DNA from: Sphingobacteriaceae bacterium | GTDB lineage: Bacteria; Bacteroidota; Bacteroidia; B-17B0; Aurantibacillaceae | DNA length: 50,052 bases | Direction: 5' to 3' | Assembly (NCBI GenBank): GCA_947453445.1 | Contig: CANGGP010000020.1 | Coordinates: 1 to 50,052, forward strand | In this document: piece after piece, positions 25,399 through 34,478 of the stretch | Position numbering within the stretch: the first letter of the stretch is position 1 | How the letters are laid out: every line of letters starts with the position of its first letter | Notes under the pieces: generated by a model | What the model saw: the letters and a program-made list of their open reading frames with translations, nothing else | The model's database searches: none | What the model was told of the DNA's origin: nothing | Position numbers and translations under genes: made by a program

Positions 25399-27798
25399 AT
25401 GACTGTAGAAAGTTTAAAATCTGAATTACAACAAGTATTAGACAATGATTTAATCCTTCGTAAAGAATTTAATGAGTTGAAACGCTCCTTAAGTGATTAC
25501 CGTAATCAGCTCATCATGCGTGATGAAGACTGTAAGCGATTGCAGGTAACCATCGACGTGTTGAATACCAAATTGGTTGTGATGGAACGTGATAACAACA
25601 ACTACAAGGCTGAGTTAACTTCTTTCAAAGAGTTAAGAAGCACCATCAAAGATCAGTTGAATGAAAAACAAAATGAGATTGAAGCAAGATTGTCTGAAAT
25701 ACAGTCACTGCGCGATGAGTTAAACAATTTGGCAGCAGGGTACGAAAGTAAAATTGAAGGCATAAAGGCAGAGGCAAACAATGAATTAAACAGTGTAAAA
25801 GATGAATTTAATACGCAAATCAGCGAAATGAAGGCCGTGGCAGCCTACAAGGAGCAAGCGATTAAAGAAGAATATGAGAATCGGTTGAACGATTTAAATT
25901 CAGCCATTGCAAACAAAGAACAAAATTTTGAAATTAATTTTCAAGAGCAAGTGTCGACATTAACGGCAAATCACGAAGCAGAATTATCGACATTAAAAGC
26001 ATCATACGAATTAAAGTTAAGCAGCATAACAAGTGGCAGCCAAGAAGAAATAGATTCATTAATCAGTACCAATCAACAAACGATTAGCGAATTACAAAAC
26101 CGTTTGAACAGCGAAAAAGAACAGTTGGAAGTCAACTACGTAACTGAAATTACGCACTTGAGAGCAGCCATTGAGGAACAAAGACAAACATTAACGGCAA
26201 ATTTTAATCACCAAACCGAAGCTTTAAAATCAGAATACGAAAGTAGAGAAGAGAAATTAATTGGTTCTTATGAATCCCAAATCAGTCAATTAACCGAACA
26301 ATTGACAAACGCAACACAGGGCTTGAACGAAAGTTTTCAAAACCAATTGTCTGAATTAAGTTTATCGCATCAAAACATTTTGGTTGAAACCAACCAGGCT
26401 CATGAATTAAAGGTGTCGGGTTTAATTAATGAGTACGAAGAAAAATTATCAGTTACATTAATTCACTCAAATACGCAAAACACAAAATTAAATGATGAGT
26501 TAACGAAAGCTTTATTGCAAAACGAGCAATCGGTTCAACAAATTCAAGATTTAACAAGTTCAATAGAATTAAAAAGTGCAGAGGTGTTGAATTTGGGACT
26601 TCAAATTAGTGATTTGGAAAATCAATTAAACATTGAGAGTGCTAAATTCACCGAGCTCAACGCGAGTTTTGAGGAATACAAGGTAAAGGCTTTGATGGGC
26701 AATTCAGAACAAGTAAATGAATTAAACAGTCAGATTGAAGCATTGCAATTATCACATCAAATAGAGTTGGATGCATTAAACCAGCAAATTGAAAGTCAAA
26801 GCAATGAAATCAGTAATTTGGGTTTAATACTTGAAGCCAGCACCAATCAATTGGGTTTGAATGAATCTCAATTGGAATCAAAAGCTCAAGAATTAGAAGC
26901 AGCGCATTTGCGTTTGAGTGAATTGGAGGCAAATTTAACAACAAGCCGAATGGATTTTGAAAATCAAATTTCGGCTTTGGTTGAAAATAGTCAGAAAGAA
27001 ATGGAATCTAAAAACTTGGAATTCCAAAAATTGATAAGTGAAAACGATAACTTAATCAACGAAATTGAATCGGTACAATTACAATTAGAGTCGAAGGAAT
27101 CGGAATTAGGCTTAATCAAAGTAGAGTTGGATGAACTAAAGGCTGTTTCATTTGGCAAGACCGATGAATACAAGGAGATTTTAGCGAATAAGAATTTTGA
27201 AATTACCAATTTAGAAGCCGGCAAGGCTGCTTTATCTGAAGAGCTGGTCCATGCTAAAATGGAAATTTTAAACCTCGAAAATCAATTGCAAAATTCGGTT
27301 CACAATGTCGAGATAATTGAAGAGTTAACGGCGCAAGTAAACGCTTTGAGCAATGAAAAGGATGCATTGCATGCTGAACTCAATGTAATGAACGATCAGG
27401 TGAAGGCATTTAATTTGAACATTGTTTCTTTAAATGAAAAAATATCGGCTTATGAGTTGGAGATGGAAAACATTAAAACCAAGGCTTCAACCGAAGAGCA
27501 AGATGCATTTATTGACCGATTGTTTAAACAGATTGACGGTTTAAATGACGAAAGATTGGTTTTACTCGAGGAAAAGGAGCAAATGGCCAATCAATTGTTG
27601 AAAATGAACGACGTGATTAGTAATATTTCGCAACATGTTGATACAGAGAAGATTAATGTTACAGATTTGAATAATCACAGAAAGAATGTTATATTAGCAA
27701 CTAATTCAAGCGATCAACAAGAAAGATCGCAAATGAAGGAACAAATAAATGATTTGGTGCGTGAAATTGACAAGTGCATTGCTTTATTAAGTGCTTAA
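25399..27798 (+). CDS. Very long coiled-coil protein upstream of zapA
   Basis: A 799-residue, almost entirely coiled-coil protein with no signal peptide or membrane segment. It is rich in Glu, Leu, Asn, Gln and Ser, with recurrent units resembling ELNSQIEAL and continuous heptads from about residue 5 to 770. In other Bacteroidota the gene just before zapA and rny is usually a short (about 100-residue) ZapB-like coiled coil. The C-terminus here (QINDLVREIDKCIALL) looks like the ending of that family as I recall it, so this may be a greatly extended member. A cell-division or structural role is inferred from the neighbour zapA, 17 bases downstream. ATG 25399 is preferred over TTG 25390. Confidence 0.75.
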   Translation: MTVESLKSELQQVLDNDLILRKEFNELKRSLSDYRNQLIMRDEDCKRLQVTIDVLNTKLVVMERDNNNYKAELTSFKELRSTIKDQLNEKQNEIEARLSEIQSLRDELNNLAAGYESKIEGIKAEANNELNSVKDEFNTQISEMKAVAAYKEQAIKEEYENRLNDLNSAIANKEQNFEINFQEQVSTLTANHEAELSTLKASYELKLSSITSGSQEEIDSLISTNQQTISELQNRLNSEKEQLEVNYVTEITHLRAAIEEQRQTLTANFNHQTEALKSEYESREEKLIGSYESQISQLTEQLTNATQGLNESFQNQLSELSLSHQNILVETNQAHELKVSGLINEYEEKLSVTLIHSNTQNTKLNDELTKALLQNEQSVQQIQDLTSSIELKSAEVLNLGLQISDLENQLNIESAKFTELNASFEEYKVKALMGNSEQVNELNSQIEALQLSHQIELDALNQQIESQSNEISNLGLILEASTNQLGLNESQLESKAQELEAAHLRLSELEANLTTSRMDFENQISALVENSQKEMESKNLEFQKLISENDNLINEIESVQLQLESKESELGLIKVELDELKAVSFGKTDEYKEILANKNFEITNLEAGKAALSEELVHAKMEILNLENQLQNSVHNVEIIEELTAQVNALSNEKDALHAELNVMNDQVKAFNLNIVSLNEKISAYELEMENIKTKASTEEQDAFIDRLFKQIDGLNDERLVLLEEKEQMANQLLKMNDVISNISQHVDTEKINVTDLNNHRKNVILATNSSDQQERSQMKEQINDLVREIDKCIALLSA

Positions 27799-27815
27799 TT
27801 AAACGCCCTCTTTAA

Positions 27816-28121
27816 ATGAGCGAGATAAACATAAAAGTTGAAGTTGCCGGAAGTGTTTACCCGCTTAAGGTTGACGAGAACGATGAACAGAACATTAAAG
27901 AGGCCGTTGAACTGATAAATAATAAAATTGCCGAGTTCGAAAAGAACTATGCAATCAAAGACAAAAAGGATGTGATGGGAATGGTGATGCTGCAATTGGT
28001 TTCGCAGCTTTACAAGCAAGCCACCACAGCTGAAACTGAATTAAGCAATTTAAAAAAAATGTTTGCTGATGTTGAGGTGATGTTGAAAGAACACATCAAA
28101 AACATAGGTAATATCGATTAA
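27816..28121 (+). CDS. zapA: Cell division protein ZapA
   Basis: ZapA binds FtsZ in the cytoplasm and promotes bundling of protofilaments at the division ring. The 101-residue protein has the ZapA N-terminal beta region ([35 protein letters not shown], with the characteristic Y.L.V...E...I..A...IN) and a C-terminal helix forming the coiled coil. Length is normal. It follows the long coiled-coil gene by 17 bases and precedes rny, an order common in this phylum. A strong terminator lies 24 bases after its stop. Confidence 0.88.
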   Translation: MSEINIKVEVAGSVYPLKVDENDEQNIKEAVELINNKIAEFEKNYAIKDKKDVMGMVMLQLVSQLYKQATTAETELSNLKKMFADVEVMLKEHIKNIGNID

Positions 28122-28144
28122 TCCGGACTATTGTCCGCTCATTC

Positions 28145-28189
28145 ACGCACAAATCGAATCCTTTGATGGATTTATTTGTGCGTTTTTTT
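28145..28189 (+). terminator. Intrinsic terminator between zapA and rny
   Basis: ACGCACAAAT (28145-28154) pairs perfectly with ATTTGTGCGT (28174-28183). Inside, AATCC can pair with GGATT. Seven Ts follow (28183-28189). It separates zapA from rny, whose ATG lies only 40 bases beyond the T tract. Confidence 0.85.
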
Positions 28190-28228
28190 ATTAACCCTTC
28201 CGCCCAGGCGGGAATAGAATTTTTTAAA

Positions 28229-29779
28229 ATGGAACTATTGACGATTGTATTTATTGCTGCCTCATTAATATTAGGAGTTGTGGCGGGTTTTTTAATTGCG
28301 GGTAGCAAATTAAATGCCAGTGGAAAACAAGAAAAGGAAAACTTGATTAAGGAGGCTGAGGTTAAGTCGGAGGCTATTAAGCAGGAAAAAATTCTCCAAG
28401 CCAAGGAAAAGTTTTTGCAATTAAAATCTGAACACGATAAAGCAGTACAAGAAAAAAACAGCCATATCAATCAACTTGAAAACAAAGCCAAACAAAAAGA
28501 GGCTGAGTTGAATAAGAAATTGGAAGATTTGAACCGCAAAGACCGTGAATTGGAACAAGCCAAATTACAAGCCGTTCAGCAAACTGATTTATACAAACAC
28601 CGTTTAGAAGAAGTTGAAAAATCGCACCGTAAACAAGTAGAAATGCTTGAAAAGATTAGCGGTTTAAAAGCCGATGAAGCCAAAACACAATTGATTGAGT
28701 CGATAAAAGCCGAAGCCAAAACTCAATCAATGGTTTATGTGAAAGACATTATGGAGGAGGCCAAATTAACGGCTAACAAAGAATCGAAACGCATTGTGTT
28801 ACAAACCATTCAGCGTGTTGCAACTGAAACAGCCATTGAAAATTCAATTTCTGTTTTCCACATCGAAGGTGATGAAACAAAAGGAAGAATTATTGGTCGT
28901 GAAGGGCGTAACATTCGTGCTTTAGAAGCAGCAACCGGTGTAGAAATTATTGTAGATGATACTCCTGATGCCATTACATTAAGTTGTTTTGATTCTATTC
29001 GTCGCGAAATTTGTCGTTTGGCCTTACACCAATTGGTAACCGATGGTCGTATTCACCCGGCACGCATTGAAGAGGTGGTTGAAAAAACCAAAAAAATGTT
29101 GGAGGAAGAAATCATTGAAACCGGTAAACGCACTTGTATTGATTTGGGAATTCATGGATTGCATCCTGAATTAATCAGAATGGTAGGCCGTATGAAATAC
29201 CGTTCTTCGTACGGACAAAACTTATTACAACACAGTAGAGAGGTGGCCAACTTGTGTGCGATTATGGCGAGTGAAATGGGTCTTAATCCAAAGATTGCCA
29301 AACGTGCCGGCTTATTACATGATATTGGTAAGGTGCCTGATAACGAACCTGAATTGCCACATGCTTTGTTGGGTATGAAATTGGCAGAACAATACAAGGA
29401 AAAACCGGAAGTATTAAATGCCATTGGTGCCCACCACGATGAAATTGAAATGACCTCTTTATATTCGCCCATCATTCAAGTGTGTGATGCCATTAGCGGT
29501 GCGCGCCCCGGTGCCCGTCGCGAAATTGCCGAACAATACATGAAGCGTTTGAAAGATCTTGAAGCTTTGGCTTTGAGTTATGAAGGTGTAGAAAAAACCT
29601 ATGCCATTCAAGCGGGTAGAGAAGTACGCGTGATTGTTTCGAGTGATAAAGTTACAGATAAACGTGCTGAAGAATTGGCATTTGAAATTTCACAACGCAT
29701 ACAAACTGAAATGACTTATCCGGGTCAGGTAAAGGTGACTGTGATTCGTGAAGTTAGAGCCACCGGTTACGCAAAGTAA
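28229..29779 (+). CDS. rny: Ribonuclease Y
   Basis: RNase Y is a membrane-anchored endoribonuclease that starts mRNA decay. The 516-residue protein has an N-terminal membrane helix ([19 protein letters not shown]), a long coiled coil (about 30-200), a KH RNA-binding domain ([17 protein letters not shown] near 220) and an HD metal-dependent nuclease domain (AGLLHDIGK near 363, AHHDEIE further on). An in-frame start 22 codons upstream (28163) falls inside the zapA terminator stem-loop and would put polar residues before the anchor, so ATG 28229 is chosen. The intervening terminator suggests separate transcription or readthrough control. Confidence 0.95.
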   Translation: MELLTIVFIAASLILGVVAGFLIAGSKLNASGKQEKENLIKEAEVKSEAIKQEKILQAKEKFLQLKSEHDKAVQEKNSHINQLENKAKQKEAELNKKLEDLNRKDRELEQAKLQAVQQTDLYKHRLEEVEKSHRKQVEMLEKISGLKADEAKTQLIESIKAEAKTQSMVYVKDIMEEAKLTANKESKRIVLQTIQRVATETAIENSISVFHIEGDETKGRIIGREGRNIRALEAATGVEIIVDDTPDAITLSCFDSIRREICRLALHQLVTDGRIHPARIEEVVEKTKKMLEEEIIETGKRTCIDLGIHGLHPELIRMVGRMKYRSSYGQNLLQHSREVANLCAIMASEMGLNPKIAKRAGLLHDIGKVPDNEPELPHALLGMKLAEQYKEKPEVLNAIGAHHDEIEMTSLYSPIIQVCDAISGARPGARREIAEQYMKRLKDLEALALSYEGVEKTYAIQAGREVRVIVSSDKVTDKRAEELAFEISQRIQTEMTYPGQVKVTVIREVRATGYAK

Positions 29780-29878
29780 GTTCTAGCAATTTAGTTTTTT
29801 GCGCTAAGGTTTGAATGACAAATTGCAAAGGAGAAATAAATCCTTAAAATTCGGGTCTTGGATTGATATATTAGAATG

Positions 29879-29932
29879 ACCTAGGCTAAGTTTACATTGT
29901 TTGAATTCGCAATGAACGCTAGGTTATTTTTC
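29879..29932 (+). terminator. Structured hairpin downstream of rny
   Basis: ACCTAG (29879-29884) pairs with CTAGGT (29919-29924), enclosing an inner stem built from GTT..CATTG and CAATGAAC. A T-rich tail follows. It lies 100 bases after the rny stop; it could terminate rny or belong to a small RNA. The rest of the 246-bp gap to the MFS gene shows nothing else definite. Confidence 0.4.
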
Positions 29933-30025
29933 CAAAGTTTTTATTATTATTGTAAAGAATCAATTTTAATTACAGTTGGTGAATGCGCTGAATTAAAATT
30001 TATATATTTTATAAGATAAGAACCT

Positions 30026-31225
30026 ATGTCTAAAGAAAATTCATTCAACAATCCATTTCGATGGGCCGTTTTAATGGCCTATTTCGGCGTGGCTGCAATG
30101 AGTCAAATGTTATGGCTTAATCTTGCTCCACTTGTTTCCTTTATTCAATTAAAATACAATGTAAGTGAACTAATGGTCAGTTCATTAATGTTGTCATTCC
30201 CATTGCTGTATGTAGCACTTTCCTTACATACAGGTAGGCTCATTGACACAAAGGGTTATCGTTTTGTTATTATTCTTGGAAGTGTGATTAGTTCAGTTTT
30301 CGCATGTGTACGAATTTTTGACGGCGGTTTTTATTTATTGTTAATAGGACAAACAGGAATAGCCATTGGACAGCCATATATCATTAATGGGATATCAAAA
30401 CTAGTATCTGATTGGTTCGCTAAAGAACAAACTGCGATGGCAACAGGAGTTGGCACAGCAGGAATGCTAATTGGTATGGCACTTGGCATGGGATTAACGC
30501 CTGCACTCAATGCAAGTATAGGTTTTAATAAAACCATGTTAGTATTTGCTATCATTTCAATTCTTCTAACCATGTTTTTTATTTTGTTTGGTAAACAAAA
30601 TAATATTGAAAAAGGAAAAGAAATGGTGATGAATACCATGAATGAAATAAGGTTTTTGATGAAGAATAGAAACCTGAATATATTATTTATCGTTGCTTTT
30701 TTGGCATTAGGGGTTTTTAATGGTCTTACAACTTGGCTAGAACCAATTTTAAAGCCAAATGGTATTGGTGCCGAAGACACAGGACTTGTAGGGGCTTTGT
30801 TAATTATAGGAGGAATTATAGGCTCAGTTGTTATTCCAACCATTTCGGATAAACTAAAAGTGAGAAAGCCGTTTTTGGCCTTGTGTTGTTTTACTGCTTT
30901 AATTATCCTGTATCCATTGTGTACCTTAAGCGCCTTAGTTCCACTTTATATCCTTGGGGGATTAATGGGTTTCTTTTTTCTTCCAGGATATGCTTTATTA
31001 TTGTCAATGAGTGAAGAAATTGCCGGAAAGGAAAAAGCCGGAATGGCAACAGGAATCTTAATGTTAGCTGGTAATGCAGGAGGCGTAGTAGTAATACTTT
31101 TAATGCCTTTGGTGAATAGTTCAACTTCGAATTGGTTAAATGCAGTATATTTAATGGTAGGTTTGATGCTTGTAACCCTTCTCACCGTCGTTTTTGTATT
31201 AAAAGAAACATTTGTAGGAGACTAA
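30026..31225 (+). CDS. Major facilitator superfamily transporter
   Basis: A 399-residue protein with about 12 hydrophobic helices arranged as two sets of six with a basic central loop. The MFS signature between helices 2 and 3 is present in altered form (HTGRLIDTKGYRFV), and the first helix contains YFGVAAMSQMLWLNLAP. The overall pattern resembles the FLVCR/nitrate-sulfonate-like or CynX-like branch, but substrate cannot be assigned. It has no promoter with both boxes; TATATTTT at 30003-30010 is one base off the -7 consensus. It lies 80 bases upstream of the PPTase gene on the same strand and may be an exporter for the cluster, or unrelated. Confidence 0.8.
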   Translation: MSKENSFNNPFRWAVLMAYFGVAAMSQMLWLNLAPLVSFIQLKYNVSELMVSSLMLSFPLLYVALSLHTGRLIDTKGYRFVIILGSVISSVFACVRIFDGGFYLLLIGQTGIAIGQPYIINGISKLVSDWFAKEQTAMATGVGTAGMLIGMALGMGLTPALNASIGFNKTMLVFAIISILLTMFFILFGKQNNIEKGKEMVMNTMNEIRFLMKNRNLNILFIVAFLALGVFNGLTTWLEPILKPNGIGAEDTGLVGALLIIGGIIGSVVIPTISDKLKVRKPFLALCCFTALIILYPLCTLSALVPLYILGGLMGFFFLPGYALLLSMSEEIAGKEKAGMATGILMLAGNAGGVVVILLMPLVNSSTSNWLNAVYLMVGLMLVTLLTVVFVLKETFVGD

Positions 31226-31305
31226 ACCAATTTAAAATGAGCAAACAGAAGAAATGTGCAAGCGTGTTGTTTGCATAGTAACTTAGGCTTTTAATTAAGT
31301 GATTT

Positions 31306-32007
31306 ATGGAAATTAGAAGTGGTGAGGTGCATATCTGGAGAAATACACTAAATGAAAATCATTATATCTTAGAAAAACATGAATCATTACTGTCGAATGA
31401 GGAAAAAAGAAGATGTAGTGAGTACATGTATGAAGCCGAGAAAGTACGCTATACTTGCAATCACCGCTTTGTTAGGCAAGTATTATCAAATTACTTAAAA
31501 GTTGAAGCATCGAGTATAGTATTTAGCATCACCAATTTCGGAAAGCCATTTGTAAAAAACACCGGACTTTTCTTCAATTATTCATACAGAGATAAAATTT
31601 GTGTTTTGGCCATATCAAGGGATGCTGAAATTGGCATTGACATAGAAAAAATAAAATTACTACAGGATTTAGAAACCTTTGCCTCTTTTTCGTTTTCAGA
31701 AATGGAAAAGAAAATTATCTTTGAAAGTAGCCCTGAAAATTTTGAATCGACCCTTTTTACTTTTTGGACTTATAAGGAAGCAATAATTAAGGCTTTGGGA
31801 ATTGGTTTAAATGCGGATTTGACACAAATTGACTTGTCGGATTTTCTGTATCATGAAACAAATCAATTGACTTATGCCAATGATGATTTATACACAATTA
31901 AGAGCCTTAAATCGCCTCAAGGTTATAAAGCCGCTATTGCCATTCGAGGGAAAATAAATGCCATTTTAGAATTTAATAACGATAAAACATTTGTAATCCA
32001 AGATTGA
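31306..32007 (+). CDS. Sfp-type 4'-phosphopantetheinyl transferase
   Basis: This enzyme moves the phosphopantetheine arm of CoA onto a serine of carrier proteins. The 233-residue protein is the long pseudo-dimeric Sfp type (AcpS would be about 125). The metal and CoA motifs are clear: GKPF (79-82), GIDIE (110-114) and FWTYKEAIIKALG (153-165). The usual NxSHS segment is changed to NYSYRDK (91-97). A dedicated Sfp enzyme inside a cluster normally means that the cluster's own carrier protein needs activation; the candidate is the ACP at 42884. It is followed by the Omp85 gene after 31 bases. Confidence 0.92.
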   Translation: MEIRSGEVHIWRNTLNENHYILEKHESLLSNEEKRRCSEYMYEAEKVRYTCNHRFVRQVLSNYLKVEASSIVFSITNFGKPFVKNTGLFFNYSYRDKICVLAISRDAEIGIDIEKIKLLQDLETFASFSFSEMEKKIIFESSPENFESTLFTFWTYKEAIIKALGIGLNADLTQIDLSDFLYHETNQLTYANDDLYTIKSLKSPQGYKAAIAIRGKINAILEFNNDKTFVIQD

Positions 32008-32038
32008 ACAATAACTAACCAACAGGAACCATCCTTCT

Positions 32039-33268
32039 ATGACTTTTTTCCGTGTAATATTGATTGGTTGCCTTCTGTTAATTTTAATGGATTCATTCTC
32101 ACAGGTCGATACTACAAGGTTAAAGGTTTTATCAAATGACAAGCAAGAAATTGACAATCAAAAGGACGCCGATATTATTGACTTCTTAAGGATTAAGAGG
32201 CGAAATGAAGAATTAGAGAAGTCAAGTAAAAAAACAATGAAGCCAAGAGCCACGTTTGTACCATTTATTGGTTACACGCTGCAAACACGCTTAGCGGGAA
32301 TTTTAGCTGGAAACTTAGCTTTTTATAGTGACGATTTGGATGGAAGAAATCAATCGGCGATAAGTACAAGCATTAGTTACTCCCAAAACAAGCAAATTAT
32401 TATACCCGTTCTTTCTAATATATGGACCAAAAGAAACCGCTACAATATACTTGGAAATTGGCGATACTATAAATATCCTGAACAAACCTTTGGACTAGGT
32501 GGACACACGGGTTTAAAAAACAAAACTAAACTTGATTACCAATATTTTCTGTTTCGTGAGTCGGTATTGAGGCATGTTTCTAATTCAGCATTTTACTTGG
32601 GTTTGGGTTATAATCTTAGTTACCATGCGAATATTATTCAGAATCCATCCTTATCGGGAGAATTAACTGACTTCGATAAATATGGTCGCACTAAAAAGTC
32701 GTGCTCTTCGGGATTATCCATACATGCTTTATTCGATAATAGGGGAAATACCATCAATCCACTTAAAGGCGCGTATGTGAACCTTACATTTTATCATTAT
32801 GCAAAATTCTTGGCCAGTGATAATAATTGGGATGCATTGATTTTGGATATGAGAAAATATTTAAAACTTGGTAAAGCTAAAAATGTATTGGCAATTTGGA
32901 GTTATAACTGGTTTACTTTTGGAGGAAAAAGGCCGTATTTGGATTTACCCAGCACCGGTTGGGATGCTTATTCCAATATAGGACGCGGATATATTCAAAG
33001 CAGGTTAAGAGGAGAAAACCTAATGTACTTGGAATTGGAATACCGCTTTAAGATTTCGCATAATGGATTATTAGGTGGTGTATTATTTACAAATGCTCAA
33101 TCTGTTTCTGATTGGCCATCAAATAAATTCACAACAATCTTTCCTGCTGTTGGAACCGGGATTCGTATAAAATTGAATAAATTTTCAGGTACCAACCTAG
33201 CAATAGACTATGGTTTTGGGCTTCAAGGTTCGCAAGGCTTATTTATAAATATTGCAGAAATCTTTTGA
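32039..33268 (+). CDS. Omp85/BamA-like outer-membrane barrel without POTRA domains
   Basis: A 409-residue protein with a signal peptide (VILIGCLLLILMDSFSQ), a charged region of about 50 residues and then a beta-barrel of roughly 340 residues. The barrel carries the Omp85 (bacterial surface antigen) features: a RGYIQSRLRGENL segment similar to the VRGF-type lid motif, LELEYRF in a late strand and a C-terminal strand pair ending LFINIAEIF. There is no room for POTRA domains, unlike BamA or TamA. Patatin-free short Omp85 proteins of this type occur in Bacteroidota without known function. In this cluster it may help place a product in the outer membrane, which is speculation. Confidence 0.75.
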   Translation: MTFFRVILIGCLLLILMDSFSQVDTTRLKVLSNDKQEIDNQKDADIIDFLRIKRRNEELEKSSKKTMKPRATFVPFIGYTLQTRLAGILAGNLAFYSDDLDGRNQSAISTSISYSQNKQIIIPVLSNIWTKRNRYNILGNWRYYKYPEQTFGLGGHTGLKNKTKLDYQYFLFRESVLRHVSNSAFYLGLGYNLSYHANIIQNPSLSGELTDFDKYGRTKKSCSSGLSIHALFDNRGNTINPLKGAYVNLTFYHYAKFLASDNNWDALILDMRKYLKLGKAKNVLAIWSYNWFTFGGKRPYLDLPSTGWDAYSNIGRGYIQSRLRGENLMYLELEYRFKISHNGLLGGVLFTNAQSVSDWPSNKFTTIFPAVGTGIRIKLNKFSGTNLAIDYGFGLQGSQGLFINIAEIF

Positions 33269-33356
33269 TAATTGAAAGATTAAAAGGCAATTATGACGAA
33301 TTCCTTTTAAAAAAAGAATTTTTAATTTTAAATTCACCCACAAGAAAAATAATTTA

Positions 33357-34478
33357 ATGATAAGCATCCAAAAAATAAATTTTCCTGAAAAGATTGGAGA
33401 TTTCATCGATTTCCCCCATTCTTTATATGAAGGGGATCCGAATTACGTTCCAGAATTATATATTGCACAAAGGGACATGCTCAATCCTGCCAAACACCCC
33501 TTTTATGAGCACTCGAAATTACAATTATTTTTGGCTTACAAAAACAAGAAGATAGTTGGTCGTATTGCGGCAATTCGAAACAATAATCACATTAATTTTA
33601 CAGGTAATCAAGATGGGTTTTTTGGTTTTTTTGAATCCATTAATGATTTTGAGGTGGCTCGTCATTTATTTGATGCTGCTGCTAAGTGGGTAAAAGAAGA
33701 AGGGCTTAATTCAGTTTTGGGGCCGGCAAGTTTTTCTACGAATGAAATTTTTGGATGGCATATGGATGCTTTTGATGTACCGCCAATGATAAGCATGGGG
33801 TATAACAAATCATACTATCCCGAATTTGCAAATCGTTATGGGTTCACAAAATTTACAGATCACTATGCTTATTTTATCAATACAAAGGATGTATCTGAAA
33901 AAGCAATTCATGTTAGTGGGGCATTTGAACAACGGCTAAAATCTAAAGGCATTACCATTCGTACTGTGAACATGAAGAAATTTGACGACGAAGCAAAAAA
34001 GGCTCAAATGGTCTATAATACGGCATGGGAAAAAAACATTGGCTTTGTACCTATGACATATAATGAATTTATGTATTTGGCTAAAGACATGAAGACGATA
34101 ATGGATCCAGAATTGTGTTATGTTGCAGAATTAGATGGGAAATTTATTGGATTTTCATTTTCATTTCCTGACATTAATCAAGTTTTGAATGGTGTTAAAA
34201 AGGGGCGTTTATTGCCTTTCGGGATTTTTAAATTATTGTTGAATAGGCGTAAAATTAATAAAATGCGTGTAGTTGTGATGGGGGTGATACCGGGATTTCG
34301 TAAACAGGGCATTGAAGCGGTATTTTATGCCAAGACAATTCAATATGCCAAAAAAAATAATTTAATTGGAGGCGAAGCCTCTCTAATTCTTGAGAACAAC
34401 GATATGATGAATCAAGCCTTGAAAAATTTGGGAGCCTTTGTTTACAAAACGTACCGTGTATATAAACTAAATGTGTGA
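33357..34478 (+). CDS. YghO-type GNAT protein, ceramide-synthase-like N-acyltransferase
   Basis: A 373-residue protein of the GNAT-fold family that includes E. coli YghO and the Caulobacter bacterial ceramide synthase (bCerS). Family traits visible by eye: LYEGDPNYVPEL near residue 25, NPAKHPFYEH, the FGFFESINDFEVA motif, the GPASFSTNEIFGWHMDAFDVPPM block, and a C-terminal GNAT motif PGFRKQGIEAVFY (about 312) for acyl-CoA or acyl-carrier binding. bCerS joins a fatty acyl group to the amine of 3-ketosphinganine. Here it would N-acylate the base made by the oxoamine synthase at 43953; that assignment is inference. Its stop overlaps the start of the PAP2 gene by four bases, so the two are coupled. 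Confidence 0.75.
   Translation: MISIQKINFPEKIGDFIDFPHSLYEGDPNYVPELYIAQRDMLNPAKHPFYEHSKLQLFLAYKNKKIVGRIAAIRNNNHINFTGNQDGFFGFFESINDFEVARHLFDAAAKWVKEEGLNSVLGPASFSTNEIFGWHMDAFDVPPMISMGYNKSYYPEFANRYGFTKFTDHYAYFINTKDVSEKAIHVSGAFEQRLKSKGITIRTVNMKKFDDEAKKAQMVYNTAWEKNIGFVPMTYNEFMYLAKDMKTIMDPELCYVAELDGKFIGFSFSFPDINQVLNGVKKGRLLPFGIFKLLLNRRKINKMRVVVMGVIPGFRKQGIEAVFYAKTIQYAKKNNLIGGEASLILENNDMMNQALKNLGAFVYKTYRVYKLNV

Noticed and set aside
25399-27798. Coiled-coil gene as an SMC/Rad50-type ATPase
   Set aside because: No Walker A, Walker B or ABC signature motif is present at either end.
28163-28228. Upstream start for rny
   Set aside because: It falls in the loop of the zapA terminator and adds polar residues before the membrane anchor.
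29780-30025. tRNA gene in the rny-MFS gap
   Set aside because: A TTTGAATTCG stretch looks like a T-loop at first glance, but no acceptor stem, D-arm or anticodon arm can be formed.
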